A program made the translations under genes and the position numbers. The notes under the pieces were generated by a model. It saw only the letters and a list, made by a program, of their open reading frames with translations, ran no database searches and was not told the origin of the DNA. From NCBI GenBank assembly GCA_014871385.1, contig CM026426.1, positions 1,809,852-1,873,851 on the forward strand: 64,000 nucleotides of DNA, given 5' to 3'. Every line of letters starts with the position of its first letter. Position 1 is the first letter of the stretch. Origin of the DNA: Ceratodon purpureus (taxonomy: Eukaryota > Streptophyta > Bryopsida > Pseudoditrichales > Ditrichaceae). Below, in pieces: positions 36,959 through 48,119 of this stretch.

Positions 36959-37794
36959 CCCCTAAAGGTCTAAGGTGTTTTGGCACCTCCAAAACTGAAA
37001 ACTGCAGATTTTGACCACCTTATGGAAATTGATGAAGTTTCCAATACAATTTGCTTTTTTGGTATTTCCAACCGTAAGATCTTCAACCTAACTACTTTCA
37101 CTAACACCTTGTAAAATTTCAACCGTTGGTTCTTGACCATTTGTAAGATTATAAGAATCAAAGTTTACTGTTTCTTTTCTTTTGGCTTTGTCGGAAAGGC
37201 ATAATCTAAATAGCGCCAAGGGAGACTTGATGATTATTACCCTAAACATTTTGCTCATATTTTTTTCCATGAAGTTGGGCACCTCTATGCAAAATTTTGG
37301 AGACTCATTTTGATTTTTTGGCCTTCGTGCAAATTATTTTCCAGAAGGAGGTAGAAAACGCACAATATGGTCAAACTTAAATAACATTAAAGATTTTTGG
37401 TTTGCAAAATAGTGAACGGTAAAAAGTTACATCTATGAATTTGTGAATTTTAGAAAAAACAAATTCTGAAAAATTCCTAAATCTGAAATTTTGACAATTT
37501 TTGAAAGGAGAAAATGTAAAATTACAAAAAAAATTGAAGCTTGTTCATGTAATTTTTGGAGGCTGCCCTTCTAAAAAAAACCTTGTTTTAAATTGCCCAA
37601 AGTTGACTTGAAACCTAAAATTTCTAGTTGAAGGTTCTAAAATTGGAATTTGACTTTGAAAATTTTACCATATACTCATTGCGGTAAAGGGAGCATCTAG
37701 TAAAAGTTTTAGGCAAAAATATTACTTTTAACCTCTTCATCTAGGCTGACCAAAATAGCAAAAAGCCATTTTGGCTTTCCTGGACCTTTAGGGG
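36959..37794 (-). mobile_element. piggyBac-type non-autonomous element, copy 2
   Basis: An 836-bp insert beginning CCCCTAAAGGTC and ending GACCTTTAGGGG, flanked by TTAA on each side. It shares internal blocks with copy 1 in reverse orientation, for example GGTATTTCCAACCGTAAG at about 37,060. It interrupts the reverse transcriptase of the LINE; fusing the flanks through a single TTAA rejoins the LINE sequence. There is no transposase gene. Confidence 0.75.
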
Positions 37795-37798
37795 TTAA
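37795..37798. repeat. target-site duplication TTAA, right
   Basis: Right partner of TTAA at 36,955-36,958. Confidence 0.7.
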
Positions 37799-39109
37799 AA
37801 GTGTTTCGAGTCTAGAGATCAATTGGCACAAAAGCCATGCTTATTGGCTAAGCCCAACCAATAAACCTAGTTGGTTAGGTAACTATGGATGGCAATGGGC
37901 CAATGAGACAAAACTCCCAAAACTAATAGGTACACCATTTGGAATAGATCCATCCATAGAAAGTTCAGACAAATTTGTCAAAAAGCAAGCATATTGGAAT
38001 TCCCAAAGACTATTAGAACCATGATAGTTAAACAGGTCCTTATATCTTCCCTTTGGTACTTTGTGTCAATTTTGTAAGGATCTGTTAAACTACTTGCCAA
38101 AATCAGAAGCCTACTTAAGAACTATTTATGGTCAGGGAAGGAGCATAGTGCTAAGAATAGAGTTAGTTGGGATGATTTCTATGTAAAGAAGAAAGTAAGA
38201 GGCCTAAGCCTCTTGGATCTTCAGGAAGCCTCTACAACTCTATTGTGCAAATGGATTATAGTAACTTATGCACCAGATGAATCCAATCTACAATTCATTC
38301 TGCGCAGTAAGTTATGGAAATGTCGGCAATATAAGGAGGGCAATTGGCCCCATAATCCCCAATGGGGACTAGTGGAAGGCCATACAACAATGTTTGGTTC
38401 AAAAAGTTGGAGTAAGATTCAGATGGCTTGGAAGAAATTAAATAGAAGGATAAGATCTTGTTCTCTAGAGTATCCAGCAGAGGTGTTGTCCACTTCTCTA
38501 TGGTGGGACTACAAATACAAGGGAGGCCACCTCAGCCTCTCCAAAAATCAGGCATGCTCTCTTTTCTGTATAGGGGTGGAGACAATTAAAGACATGTCGA
38601 ACACTGGGGAAAGCAAGGTTAAAACAGAGGGTGAGTTAACAAGTGAGCTCCAATTAACTTCGGAGGAGGGGAGCTTGCTCAGACCGCAACTGACAAAGGT
38701 GGAAAGCAATTTGGGACAAGTTCTCAGGTCATTGGATGAGGTCTTGAAACCTGATCAATAGGTAGGTGCTTTTTTGGAGGGACCCGAAGTTGATTATGAA
38801 GACAACACAAGAGTAGGACTCGAAAACCATGGTAGGCCACCAGACCTCACAGAGCCGATTTTCATTATTTTGGTCGGTCCAAGGTCACGTATGCTCTACA
38901 ATTTGGATACAGAGGAGGCTATGCAGAAGTTAGCGAGCTAGCAAGGCAGGCATTAGGAGAAAAATGAGCTCAAAATAAGGCCGTGTAAGCCTGCCCTTTC
39001 TAGGTGAACCCCCTGCTTTGGGCACCTCTGCCGCTGGCAGCGGATGCCAGAGTTGCTGCCCGCACAGGACTGCGTGGCGCAATCACAACAAAGGTCCTCG
39101 GAATATTAG

Positions 39110-39320
39110 TTGAGACATGAATGATCGGCTTGGGGTTTGGTCCCAAATGGTCAGATTGTATCAGCCCGGCACTGTAGCTTGTGCCCTCCACACGCCTCGC
39201 GGGGAGGTCATTGGTTCGAGCCCCCGTGGCGGTTGCTCGCACCACGGTGGCACAGCCAGTGCCACGTCAAAAAGTACGCGGGCAGCGCCCGTTTTTTTCT
39301 CTCACGTGCCGCTTACACGG
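39110..39320 (+). repeat. tRNA-related SINE-like segment
   Basis: GGTTCGAGCCC at 39,213-39,223 fits the RNA polymerase III B box, and the preceding CCTCGCGGGGAGG resembles an anticodon or variable arm. No clean A box and no complete cloverleaf are visible, so this is not a tRNA gene. GC content is higher than in the surroundings. A tRNA-derived SINE head is the best guess. Confidence 0.35.
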
Positions 39321-39329
39321 CCTTTTTGT

Positions 39330-40710
39330 GACCTGATTTTTCTCCTAATGTTCATGAGAGTGACGATAGCCCAAATTGATAAACACCAATCATCGAAATC
39401 TGAACATTACCTATACTATGGCATTCTAGGACAATCAACAGATATTGACCGAGCGTTGTGGAAGTGGGCATGTGGAACCACTTTAACAATGTATAGTTCT
39501 ACGAGGGGAAAGTAACTCTTATCTAATAGGGAGACTTTGAAGAGGTCAATACAAGATAAACAGAGACATGAAGAGAAAAAATCCCTTTGCTCTACAATGG
39601 ATGGAGATATGGAAATGGAACAGAAGTAAGAAGGAAGCTGGTTTAATGTGGTCCAATTGGCACTAAGCAGAGGCTACCAATACATGAAGGAGGAAGTAAA
39701 ATCAAGGCATTGAAAAAGCGTGACAAATCTGCCCACTCAAGCCAGAGGAGTCAAACATTCATTGTTTTTATAAATGTATGTATGCTAAGGGATATGGAAT
39801 CATTGGTTTTATCTAATGCATATCCTCTAATTTTGCAGGCTCGAATTTTTTGAATTAAATTGAATTCTACTGACTATTGCAACGTTTTTTTAGAAACTCA
39901 GTAGTTAAGGCCAAAGAGTTTCATTGCTTACGTACTAAACATACTCGGAACAATTGTGACACTCACCGTTGGGCCAACACAGGAATTACAATGTCTTTGG
40001 ATAATCCAAATCTGAATTTTTTTTCCTTTGTTGCCATGTGTGAGCACCCAAAGTGCTCACTTTTATCTTTTTGCTCAAAAATCCATTAGTTTGGTAGGAT
40101 TTTACATTTTTGTGTAAAAACGACCAAAACTAGATTAGTTAGACTTTTAGAAACTAAATTTCCTATTTTTACTAATTCCCTCCAAAATCCCTAAGTTTTA
40201 GTGCTCTAATTTCCCTTTGGTATTTCTTTCTCTTCATCCTCTAAATTCTATTTCTCTTTTAATTTTTATTTTTCATATTTCCATTTTTCCTTTGCTTCCT
40301 TTTCTTCTTATTTTTCTCATTATTTCTCTTTTTATTTTTTTATTTTTAGTTTCTCCAGAAAGTAAACATGCGCGCAAGTCAAGATGAGCTATTGCTGGTG
40401 AAGCATGAAATTTAATTTAGAAAGAATGGGAATGGGTACGATGAGGATCTTAGTCTAGAACTAGAAAAGTAGTGGGGGTCAGGATCGAAATATTTAGCGG
40501 TTAGTGGTATGTTGCAAATGAAAACTGCCAAATTACCAATTTAGTTTTGGAGATTTGAGATTTTTTCTATTTTAAAGCCAAAAATCCTACCTAAATATCA
40601 TATTAGTATCACCAAGGGTTATACATAATTGTTGAATGACCTTGAGAAAAAAACGGTAATGGATAGATGACCTCTCAAGCTTAGGAAAATATGTTGAGAC
40701 AGGAAAAAGC
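39330..40710. other. no feature seen
   Basis: AT-rich sequence. One isolated GTGACACT at 39,956 is consistent with chance. Confidence 0.35.
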
Positions 40711-40715
40711 AAGTT

Positions 40716-41070
40716 GGGGGAGAGCACAATAAAGTGGACCACAAAGTGCAAAATGTGATCACTAAAAAGTGAATATGAAGTGTGCTGTTTTCTAAGGCTC
40801 AAAGCAGATTTTGAGCATTTTGGTGTAGTTTTTGGACATTTTAGTCATTTTGTGTCATAAGGTATCTTACGTGCATCTTCATAAAAAAAATATCCTCAAT
40901 TGAAACTAAATTTAACCACTATATGTTTAAGAGGTATTCTAAAATAGTCAATTCATATACTCATTAATTGGTTTAGCATCAATTAACGGCAAAATTAAAA
41001 GTGATTTTGATCAAAACCCTACACTATTATGTTCACTTTCCAAAATGACTACATTCACTTTGCCCGACTT
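40716..41070 (+). mobile_element. truncated copy A4 of the 4-bp-duplication MITE
   Basis: Starts GGGGGAGAGCACAATAAAGT and carries the family block TTTTGAGCATTTTGGTGTAG near 40,810 and TCATATACTCATTAATTGG near 40,955, but lacks the inverted right end, so it is internally deleted and truncated. Confidence 0.6.
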
Positions 41071-41190
41071 CGACATCTCTGTTTTCCATTGTAAACTCAA
41101 GAATAGGGGGGATAGCAAGAATAAGTAGCTGGACGAGAATCCTGGTGAGGGGCAGGGGGTGTTAGCGTCTAGGGAGTGGTGTTCAGCAAG

Positions 41191-41310
41191 CAAGCCTCGC
41201 GACCAGCCAGCCTCGAGATCGAGGACTGGCTCGGCCAGCGGGGGCCGTCGATCTAAAAGAGACAATCCTGGCCGCCCATTGGATTTGAGTGGGGCCCGTC
41301 GCGAGGGTCG
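41191..41310 (+). repeat. left inverted repeat of the 3.2-kb element
   Basis: Pairs with about 44,255-44,378; shared blocks include AGCCAGCCTCGA, ATCGAGGACTGGCT and CCGTCGATCTAAAAGAGAC. Confidence 0.6.
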
Positions 41311-41544
41311 CAGCCAGAGTGGATCGGGATCGGGATGTGCATGGTTCATGGTTCGCAGCATGGGGCATGGTTCGCAGCATGTGCATGGTCGCGGCATGGG
41401 GCATGGGGCATGGAGGCCATCGGGGTGGATGGTGATCCAAAAAAATTGTATGTCTCGCAAGTCCCTTACAGCAACTGAGCGGGGGAGCCTCTCGAATCCC
41501 ACAGAGAGTACTATGAGGGGAGTAGTGGTGACTCCCCGCATGGG

Positions 41545-41955
41545 AGTGGTGGTGGTGGTGGTGGTGGTGGTGGTGGTGACGGTCACCACCGGGGGAATTT
41601 TGAGGGTGGTGACGGTCACCACCGGAGGCATTTTGGGGGTAATGAGGGTCACCACCGGGGGATTTTAATTTTTGGGGGTGGTGACGATCACCACCCGGGG
41701 GCATTTTAAATTTTGGGAGTGATTAACACCACCACCCGGGGGCATTTTAATTTTTGGGGGTGGTGACGGTCACCACCGGGGGCATTTGGGGGGTGGTGAT
41801 GATCACCACTTGGAGATTTTAATTTTTGGGGGAGGTGACGGTCACCACCCGGGGGCATTTTAATTTTTGAAGGTGGTGACGGACACCACTCGGAGCATTT
41901 TAATTTTTAGGGGTGGTGACGGTCACCACCAAGGGCATTTTGGCGGTGGTGAGTG
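41545..41955. repeat. minisatellite around GGTGGTGACGGTCACCACC
   Basis: About nine to ten degenerate units of roughly 30-55 bp. Each contains the near-palindrome GGTGGTGACGGTCACCACC followed by a G-run and GCATTTTAATTTTTG. It opens with a (GGT)n tract at about 41,550. The palindromic core means either strand can form a short hairpin per unit. Confidence 0.85.
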
Positions 41956-42033
41956 GAATCGGTATTAGTTAAATATAACATTCAATTAAACTAATATTAT
42001 TTTCTATTGGTTGTGTAGATAAAGGAAGGATGA

Positions 42034-43021
42034 ATGCGATTGTGTTCGGGGAATCGAATTGGTAGCAAAGTGTTGGAAGAATGGCCGAAGAGGGTGACAT
42101 TTTTTGAGGTTCTCAACCTCAATGATTTTTTATCAGATGATGAAATTTCATTTGATTTTCCGGAACTTTTGGAAAATAATGAAGATGAAGAGTATGAGGA
42201 GCAAGTAATTAGGGTTCAAGAACCAAACTTGGACCCTTTTCAATTTCTCCATTCGACATACTATTCTTTCAAAAGGGAACTAGCAAATTACTTTGTGGAA
42301 TGGACGAAAAGAAGTTGTTCCTTCGATAAACTCTATTATTGCCTTAGATCCAAATTTTGTTCGTCAAGAGAATAGCTCAGTGGAAGCTTGGCATAAAGCT
42401 ATCCTAAAAAAGTGGGCCTTATATGGAAGGAATTTTGGGGTACGAGTACTTGCAAACGGTGAAAAGTGATTGTTCACTAAAAAGAATCCTTGCCTCAATG
42501 TTCCATACATTGACGAATGGCCGTCAATTGTTGAAGTTGCGCACCACCGGGAAGAAAGTCATTTAGCGTACAAAGATACCACTTTGCAAATCGTAAATGC
42601 AGGGTGGTTGGTAGGTGCGCAAGTAAATGGCATTCCAAAGCCATTCTTTGAAAAGGTGATAAATTCTTGCGGTAGATGTCACTTTGGGGAACATCGGGAA
42701 GAAAGGGGGGTACGTCGTTACCGACAGTACTCTGAGCGGTATTCAATGCCGTTGGCCGAATTGGAAGGGTTTATGAATAATTTGATGGCACAAAATTCTG
42801 TGCTCTTGAAACCTATTTATAGATACCAGAGAGTGACACCTTATCCACATGAAATGGTCGTTTATATTTGCCACCGTGGACAAAAATTTCAAGGTAAAAC
42901 ATGTGAAGATGAAGGCAATGGTGATAGGGTGCGGCAATGTTCTACTGCAAAATACGTGGGATGTAATTTTTGTGTGCGGGTTTTACATCCGGTTGAAGAG
43001 GATAGAACATCTGTTGCCTAA
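42034..43021 (+). pseudogene. broken gene of the 3.2-kb element, FAR1/MULE-like zinc cluster
   Basis: Two frames (42,034-42,375 and 42,470-43,021) belong to one product. After a frameshift near 42,330 the second frame is already open at about 42,345 and passes one TGA just before 42,470. The first part is acidic. The second contains paired cysteines (INSCGRCHF), VVYICHRGQKFQGK and a later KYVGCNFCVRVLHP. The Cys/His spacing resembles the DNA-binding region that precedes the catalytic core in FAR1- and MULE-type transposases. No DDE core follows, so this is a truncated transposase-related gene or a captured domain. Confidence in the family is modest. Confidence 0.45.
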
Positions 43022-43099
43022 ATTGCCTGAGGTACAACGCAACTTCAATGCATAGCAATGCAACTTCGTATAAAAGATTGATATATAATATACTTAATA

Positions 43100-43660
43100 C
43101 TTTGTCATTTATTATTTTATATAATAAAAGTCTTTGAGGTGGTGGTTTTTATTACCATCATACTATGGTTATTGTGACTTTCCAAATTATTCATTTAATG
43201 TAATTCCAATTTTTATACATTTTCTAATTATGCATTATATATAATCTTTTAAAGACAATTCAAATGCATGTCTATCTGTTGAAGTTGGATATTCCATGAA
43301 GAAGTTACGGATTTTCAAAAAGATAGTTTCAATGTCTCTAACCGCAACACTATGAATTAATCACATTAGATACATTGAAACTATCATCTTTGAAAAAAAT
43401 TAATTTATTCAAGCACTTGAAGTAATAGGGAAAGAAAAAAGTTACAATTTTTTTTTTTAATTCAAAAGAATTTTATTTATTATATAATTTTTAAAAAAAT
43501 GATTAAAGTGAGCATTAAGCTTCAAATGATTAATTTTCAAATAATATTCCGTTTTATATTTTATCAAATTCAAAAATAAATATCATTAAATATTTTAATG
43601 AAGATTCATATAATCAATAAAAACATTACATAACTATAAGCGTAGTAAAATTAATTTAAA
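43100..43660. other. AT-rich spacer in the 3.2-kb element
   Basis: Non-coding AT-rich sequence between the broken gene and the right minisatellite. Confidence 0.4.
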
Positions 43661-43922
43661 AGCCATGTCCTCCTTAATTAACCAACCCCAGCCCTTTCCC
43701 CCACAAAGCCCCACCCCCTACCTCAAGATCCAACCCAAGCCATTACACCTGATTACACACCCCTCAACCTCCCAAACCCCAGCCCCTAACTTACCCACGC
43801 CCAATTGCCTGATTAACCCACCATGCATCCAAGCCCCCAACCCCAAGCCATTACACCAAGTTACAAAAGCCCCCAAACCCCCAGCCCCTAACTTACTCCA
43901 CGCATCAGCCTGCTCAGCCCAC

Positions 43923-44220
43923 CATGCCCAAATCACCATGCCCAAATCACCATGCCCAAATCACCATGCCCAAATCACCATGCCCAAATCACCATGCCCA
44001 AATCACCATGCCCAAATCAGCCCAAATCACCATGCCCAAATCAGCCCAAATCACCATGCCCAAATCAGCCCAAATCACCATGCCCAAATCAGCCCAAATC
44101 ACCATGCCCAAATCAGTGAAACAGTGCTCGCGGGCCCCATGCATACCCATCCAGATCACCATGCCCAAATCAGTGAAACAGTGCTCGTGGGCCCCATGCA
44201 TACCCATCCAGATCACCATG
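43923..44220. repeat. minisatellites CATGCCCAAATCAC (14 bp) and 24-bp/57-bp derivatives
   Basis: Seven 14-bp units CATGCCCAAATCAC are followed by four to five 24-bp units in which CAGCCCAAAT is inserted, then two copies of a 57-bp unit (from about 44,104 and 44,161) containing GTGAAACAGTGCTCG and GGGCCCCATGCATACCC. The nested units show stepwise expansion. The open frames here arise from the period and are not a gene. Confidence 0.9.
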
Positions 44221-44387
44221 CCATTGGTGCACAAATCAATCTCAGTGAACAGTGTTCTCGGGCCCCACTTCAATCGCGGGCCCCCACAATCTAACGGCCA
44301 GGATTGTCTCTTTTAGATCGACGGCTGAGATCTTCCTAGCCAGTCCTCGATTTCGAGGCTGGCTAGTGACGAGGCTTGTCCTGCAAG

Positions 44388-47030
44388 AATCCTGGAGTTT
44401 CGTTTTGCTTGACGACGCCCAAAGAGACGCTGCCTTCCCCTGTCACCTGGAGAAGACAAAAGCTCCCACAAGGTAAGCACACTCCATCTCATTTTCCTTT
44501 CAACGGATCTAAATCTCACTTCAAATTCCTTACCTGTTGCAGCATCTCTCCCTACCGGAAGTCTGCCGCTGGTTGCCGTAGCTCCGGTGTCCTGCTGCGA
44601 GACTGCTCGGAGACAATCTGGTGCCCTGTGCGACGCTTGGAGTCAACCACTCCCCTTGCCATCAACATCACCCCGGCAGTTTCAGAACTTCGGTGCCCAC
44701 AACTTTTGATTCACGCACAGAACTAGGACTCAGCAACCTGTCAACGTCGGTGCTTCAACCGAGTGCTGCTAAAGAGCGCTCCTCATCTGTTGCTGCTGCC
44801 GGGCATAGTCTCACAATCTCACAAATCTCGATTACAACTGTGAGAGCATACACCTGTGGAGCAACTGGAGCCGGCTGCCACATCACCACACTACTCCGTT
44901 TCTATTCGCATTTCGCTTCTGCTGGAGCATCCCTCGCATCTGCGTTCACCTCCTGGCCGAAGCTGCTGGGTGCAACCTGCGTGAATTCTGCGGGACTAAT
45001 CTGCCGACTGGGGAGCAATTTGTGGGAGAAATCTGCCGATTGGGGAGCAATCTGCAACGAATCACAACCAGCACTCACAAGAATTCAGAAAGACCTCCAG
45101 CTGCCTGAACAACGGCGACTGCTCTGTAGTCACCGAATACACGTGCTTCGACAACTTCGGAGCCGAAGCTCACTGACCCAGCAGCCAGCACGCCAGGCAA
45201 GTGCCGTAACCTCACTTTGTTTGTCCAAATTTGTTTTAAAAAATACTTCATGGTCCAAATCTTCATGGACACAAGCTTGCACCTGATCTCGTTGCAAAGT
45301 AAATTGCCGCAGCTGCAGCGTGCCCTTCACGTAAGTCCTCCCCATGTTCCACACACAAGCCCTTCCTATGCTCGTTTGAACAGTACCACAAGATTGCGTA
45401 AGAGCTGTGTGACACAGATCTCTACGTATGAGTTTCGGCCAAGGCTCGCAGCTGAACTACAATTGTCACGCAGAGAAACAAGTCGGAGAGGGAAGTCGGC
45501 CACCAAAACGACAACAACCGACAGTCCAGAGCTTGTACCTGCTTGCAAACAGCAGCTGCACCTGTTCCACGCTCCGTGGATTGAAGAACTGAGCAGATAC
45601 AACGCAACGAGCAGCAACCGCAATGAGCAACGCAACTTTGGTCCTGAGCAACCGCAACGAATAACCGCAACTGAGCTTAGTGGAGTGCTGAGCAACCGCA
45701 ACGATCAGCACCAAAGTGTAGAACGCAGAAGCAGCCCAAGGTCAAAGCGATCGAAAGTGGCTGGGATCAGCATACCTCACGCAGAACGGAGGAGCTTCAA
45801 ACTCCAGACATATCGTGCTCATCAGCTTGCCGCATCTGCTTGGTGCACTCCCCCTGCCTCAACGACACCGAGCTCCACAGCTTCACCAAACCCTACAGGC
45901 CATACCATACCGTCTGCGTCCACAAGCCCCCACCTGCGGCCGTTGGTGTAGAAGTCCCACGAAGCAGTCTGCAACCGGGCCTGCCTCAGGCACCACCGAG
46001 ACCCACTTCTTCAGGCAAGGTGTACAGCACAAGCAAGACCTTAACGCCGCCCACACACGAGAGAGAAGAAACGGGACTGGTGATATCGACAATTACCATC
46101 ACCAAGATTGTTGCCGCAACAAGACAGCCAAGCCTGCACGGGGAGACAACAACTCTCCACGCAACTTGGCTGTGGGTGTGGTGGACAATCGGCGGAGCTG
46201 GAAACCCCAGGTAAGTCATCTTTACCTTTCTGATGCTTGTCGTTCTTTCTTCGAAAACCTAAGCATTATCTCAAAGGAATTAACAAACATAATCTATAAC
46301 ACCCAACAAACATAGAACATCATACCATCTGTAGAAACTCTAAATACAGCATTCAAATTCCTTTGTATCACTGTGCGTGGGCTTCGCCCCCTCCCCTGTC
46401 TGCATGCTTGAGGGTTTGGGACAGGCTTACCTGCCAAGCGCCGATCGTCGCCGCCCAAGCTCTAGCAACTAAGTTAGTCGCCGATCTCCGACAGCCACTC
46501 TCCCGCACCTCCATGCAAGCAGCATCAAAGAACTCACGCCGCGGCCCTCCCCGCCCTCACCAGTGCGGGACGAGCGGCGAGAGAAGCTCCCGCTCAGTGG
46601 ACGACTCCTGCCACGGCACCGCTCTCGCAGGCGCTCCCCCCAACTCTCGTCAACAACTCTCAAACGGCATCTCGCCGCATGGACATGGACGAGATGTACG
46701 CAGCCTGCTCCGGCGATGAGGCAGTAACCATAGACGTTGAAACGCCCACACGGTGTTTTTGGCGGAGAAGGCAGCGAAAGACAAGCTCTTGGCCAACAGT
46801 GTGAGTAAATAAGCTAGAGTGACCTCGGTTGCGGAGACATGTCAAGCTGCGGCCCCGCCAACACAGCCACCGAATCCAGCGAAATTGTCCCCCACAGTCT
46901 CAGCCCTGCAAAGCCATCATTATAGGTTTTGGCTATGTTCAATCAGGAAGTGGAAGAGAAGCGGAACACCCTTAGTCAACATTTCCTTTACAAAATGAAT
47001 GAAACTCCTGTTGGAATCTTCCACGCTCCT
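44388..47030. other. ORF-rich sequence without a supported gene
   Basis: Moderately GC-rich. It contains donor-like GTAAGC (44,474) and GTAAGT (46,211), a long plus-strand frame at 45,217-45,951 (244 codons, Ser/Arg/Thr-rich) overlapped by frames on the other strand, and short CAACCGCAACGA repeats near 45,650-45,710. A plus-strand run from the ATG at 46,679 (MDMDEMYAACSGDEAV) looks coding-like but is short. It may be an exon-bearing or retroelement region; I cannot choose. Confidence 0.3.
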
Positions 47031-47407
47031 AAGGTAATGCGCTCAAAAACCGTCCCGGCCCAAAAACCGTCCCATAGGCTTTGACATAGGCTGTTCCTGA
47101 AACTGTGCAAAATCATTCTAATTCCGTCTATGGCTGCAGAAATTAAGTGCTTATGATTGGTGCAGAAACGTCCTATTCTCAGAATCCAAGTGGTCATATT
47201 AATCATGACTCTAGGGACGGTTAGTGGAGCACCTAGGGCTGAACATTCAAAAATTCATAGGAAATTGTAGACTTACTCAAAAAATGATTTTTTTTTTGGG
47301 ATGACTTTGCACTACCTTTGCACTTCATCCAAAAATTATAAAAAAATTCCACCACTATTCCGAATGAGCAAACCTGAAATTCGGACGGTTTCTGAGCGCA
47401 TTACCTT
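47031..47407. mobile_element. MITE with 25-bp inverted ends
   Basis: The left end AAGGTAATGCGCTCAAAAAC followed by CGTCC is the complement of the right end, which ends TGAGCGCATTACCTT. The element is 377 bp and non-coding. If the ends are GGTAATGC the flanks are TAA and TTA, close to a PIF/Harbinger-type TWA target but not identical, so the superfamily is open. Confidence 0.65.
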
Positions 47408-47505
47408 AAGTCCCGGGCACGCAAATACTAATTTTGCACAGAGGGGAGGTTGACGGCACAGCATCTATCCCATAGCAGTAATGACGTTTTGTATTCAAAC
47501 TAATG

Positions 47506-47924
47506 AGACCCGTGCCGTTGAGCACATTGACTGCAGCTCGGTTTGTCTCCTCGACGGATTCCATCGTGGAACCGTCGAGTGAGACAAACATGCTCAATTG
47601 TAAGATAGACTAGTGGGACCCGTGTGCCGATGAGCACGTTGTCATTAGATTAATATTAAGGACTTTTAGAAACTCCAAATAATTTTATTAAAAAAAAATT
47701 AAAATTAAATATGAAGTATATTATATCCATTCCTTTGTTATGGATTTTGAATTCACGTCGACAGTACTGGTTTATTTTACATGGTTGTCTTTGTTGAATC
47801 CCATGAACATAGTGACAGATGACCCGTGCCGTTGAGCACATTGACCGCAACTTGGTATGTCTCCTTGACAGATTCCACCGCGGAACCGTCGTGTGAGACA
47901 AACCATCCTTAATTGTAAGATAGA
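47506..47924 (+). repeat. direct duplication of a ~104-bp unit
   Basis: Segments 47,506-47,609 and 47,821-47,924 are diverged direct copies sharing GACCCGTGCCGTTGAGCACA, GGTxTGTCTCCT, GGAACCGTCG and AATTGTAAGATAGA. A short third piece with the same CCCGTG...GAGCAC words lies at about 47,620. Confidence 0.7.
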
Positions 47925-47984
47925 TTCATGCTTCCTCTCGCAGAGAGTATACATCTATCATTCGCACAGCGATTACAACCACCA

Positions 47985-48050
47985 GCGGGTGTCGAACCGA
48001 CCACCTTCCGCCTACAAGGTGATAGACGACGGAGTCTTGTCCGTGCTGTA
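47985..48050 (-). repeat. tRNA-like 3' half (SINE candidate)
   Basis: On the minus strand, an anticodon-arm-like stem (CACCTT ... AAGGTG) is followed by GGTTCGACACC (complement of 47,988-47,998), a B-box match. No A box or acceptor stem is evident, so it is a fragment or SINE part and not a tRNA gene. Confidence 0.35.
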
Positions 48051-48119
48051 TTTCTCATGGTATGGACTGAAAAACAAATAAATTCATATTTGGGATAGTG
48101 CACATGACTGTTACGTCAG

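Larger units (their letters stand above)
34743..38761 (+). mobile_element. degenerate L1-type LINE (endonuclease + reverse transcriptase), split by a MITE
   Basis: Translated pieces follow LINE order. Endonuclease: start near 34,743, LIQGYK, GILNIYAPND (about 35,100), GEFN in place of GDFN (35,204), LDRFYTF and GLSDH (about 35,480). Reverse transcriptase: LRPITLLNTSYK (about 36,350), QRGVRQWCPLAP where QG is usual (about 36,720) and VAGDTS in place of FADDTS (about 36,875). After the inserted TTAA element (36,959-37,794) the domain resumes with INWHKSHAYW (about 37,825) and ends with a plant-LINE-like C-terminus at 38,213-38,761. Several stops and shifts interrupt it and the catalytic ADD is mutated, so it is inactive. 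Confidence 0.85.
41191..44378. mobile_element. 3.2-kb inverted-repeat element (MULE-like) with terminal minisatellites
   Basis: The left end (CAAGCCTCGCGACCAGCC and onward for about 120 bp, including GATCTAAAAGAGACAATCC) is the inverted copy of the right end (ending GGCTAGTGACGAGGCTTG). The flanks TTCAGCAAG (41,182-41,190) and TCCTGCAAG (44,379-44,387) agree at 7 of 9 positions, compatible with a diverged 9-bp MULE duplication. Inside are a minisatellite on each side and a broken gene in the centre with a Cys/His segment. The superfamily call is tentative. Confidence 0.55.

Noticed and set aside
39000..39320. Complete tRNA gene near the GGTTCGAGCCC box
   Set aside because: No A box, acceptor stem or full cloverleaf could be drawn.
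43923..44110. Regularly spaced repeats resembling a CRISPR array
   Set aside because: Units are contiguous 14- and 24-bp minisatellite repeats without unique spacers, in a eukaryotic transposon.
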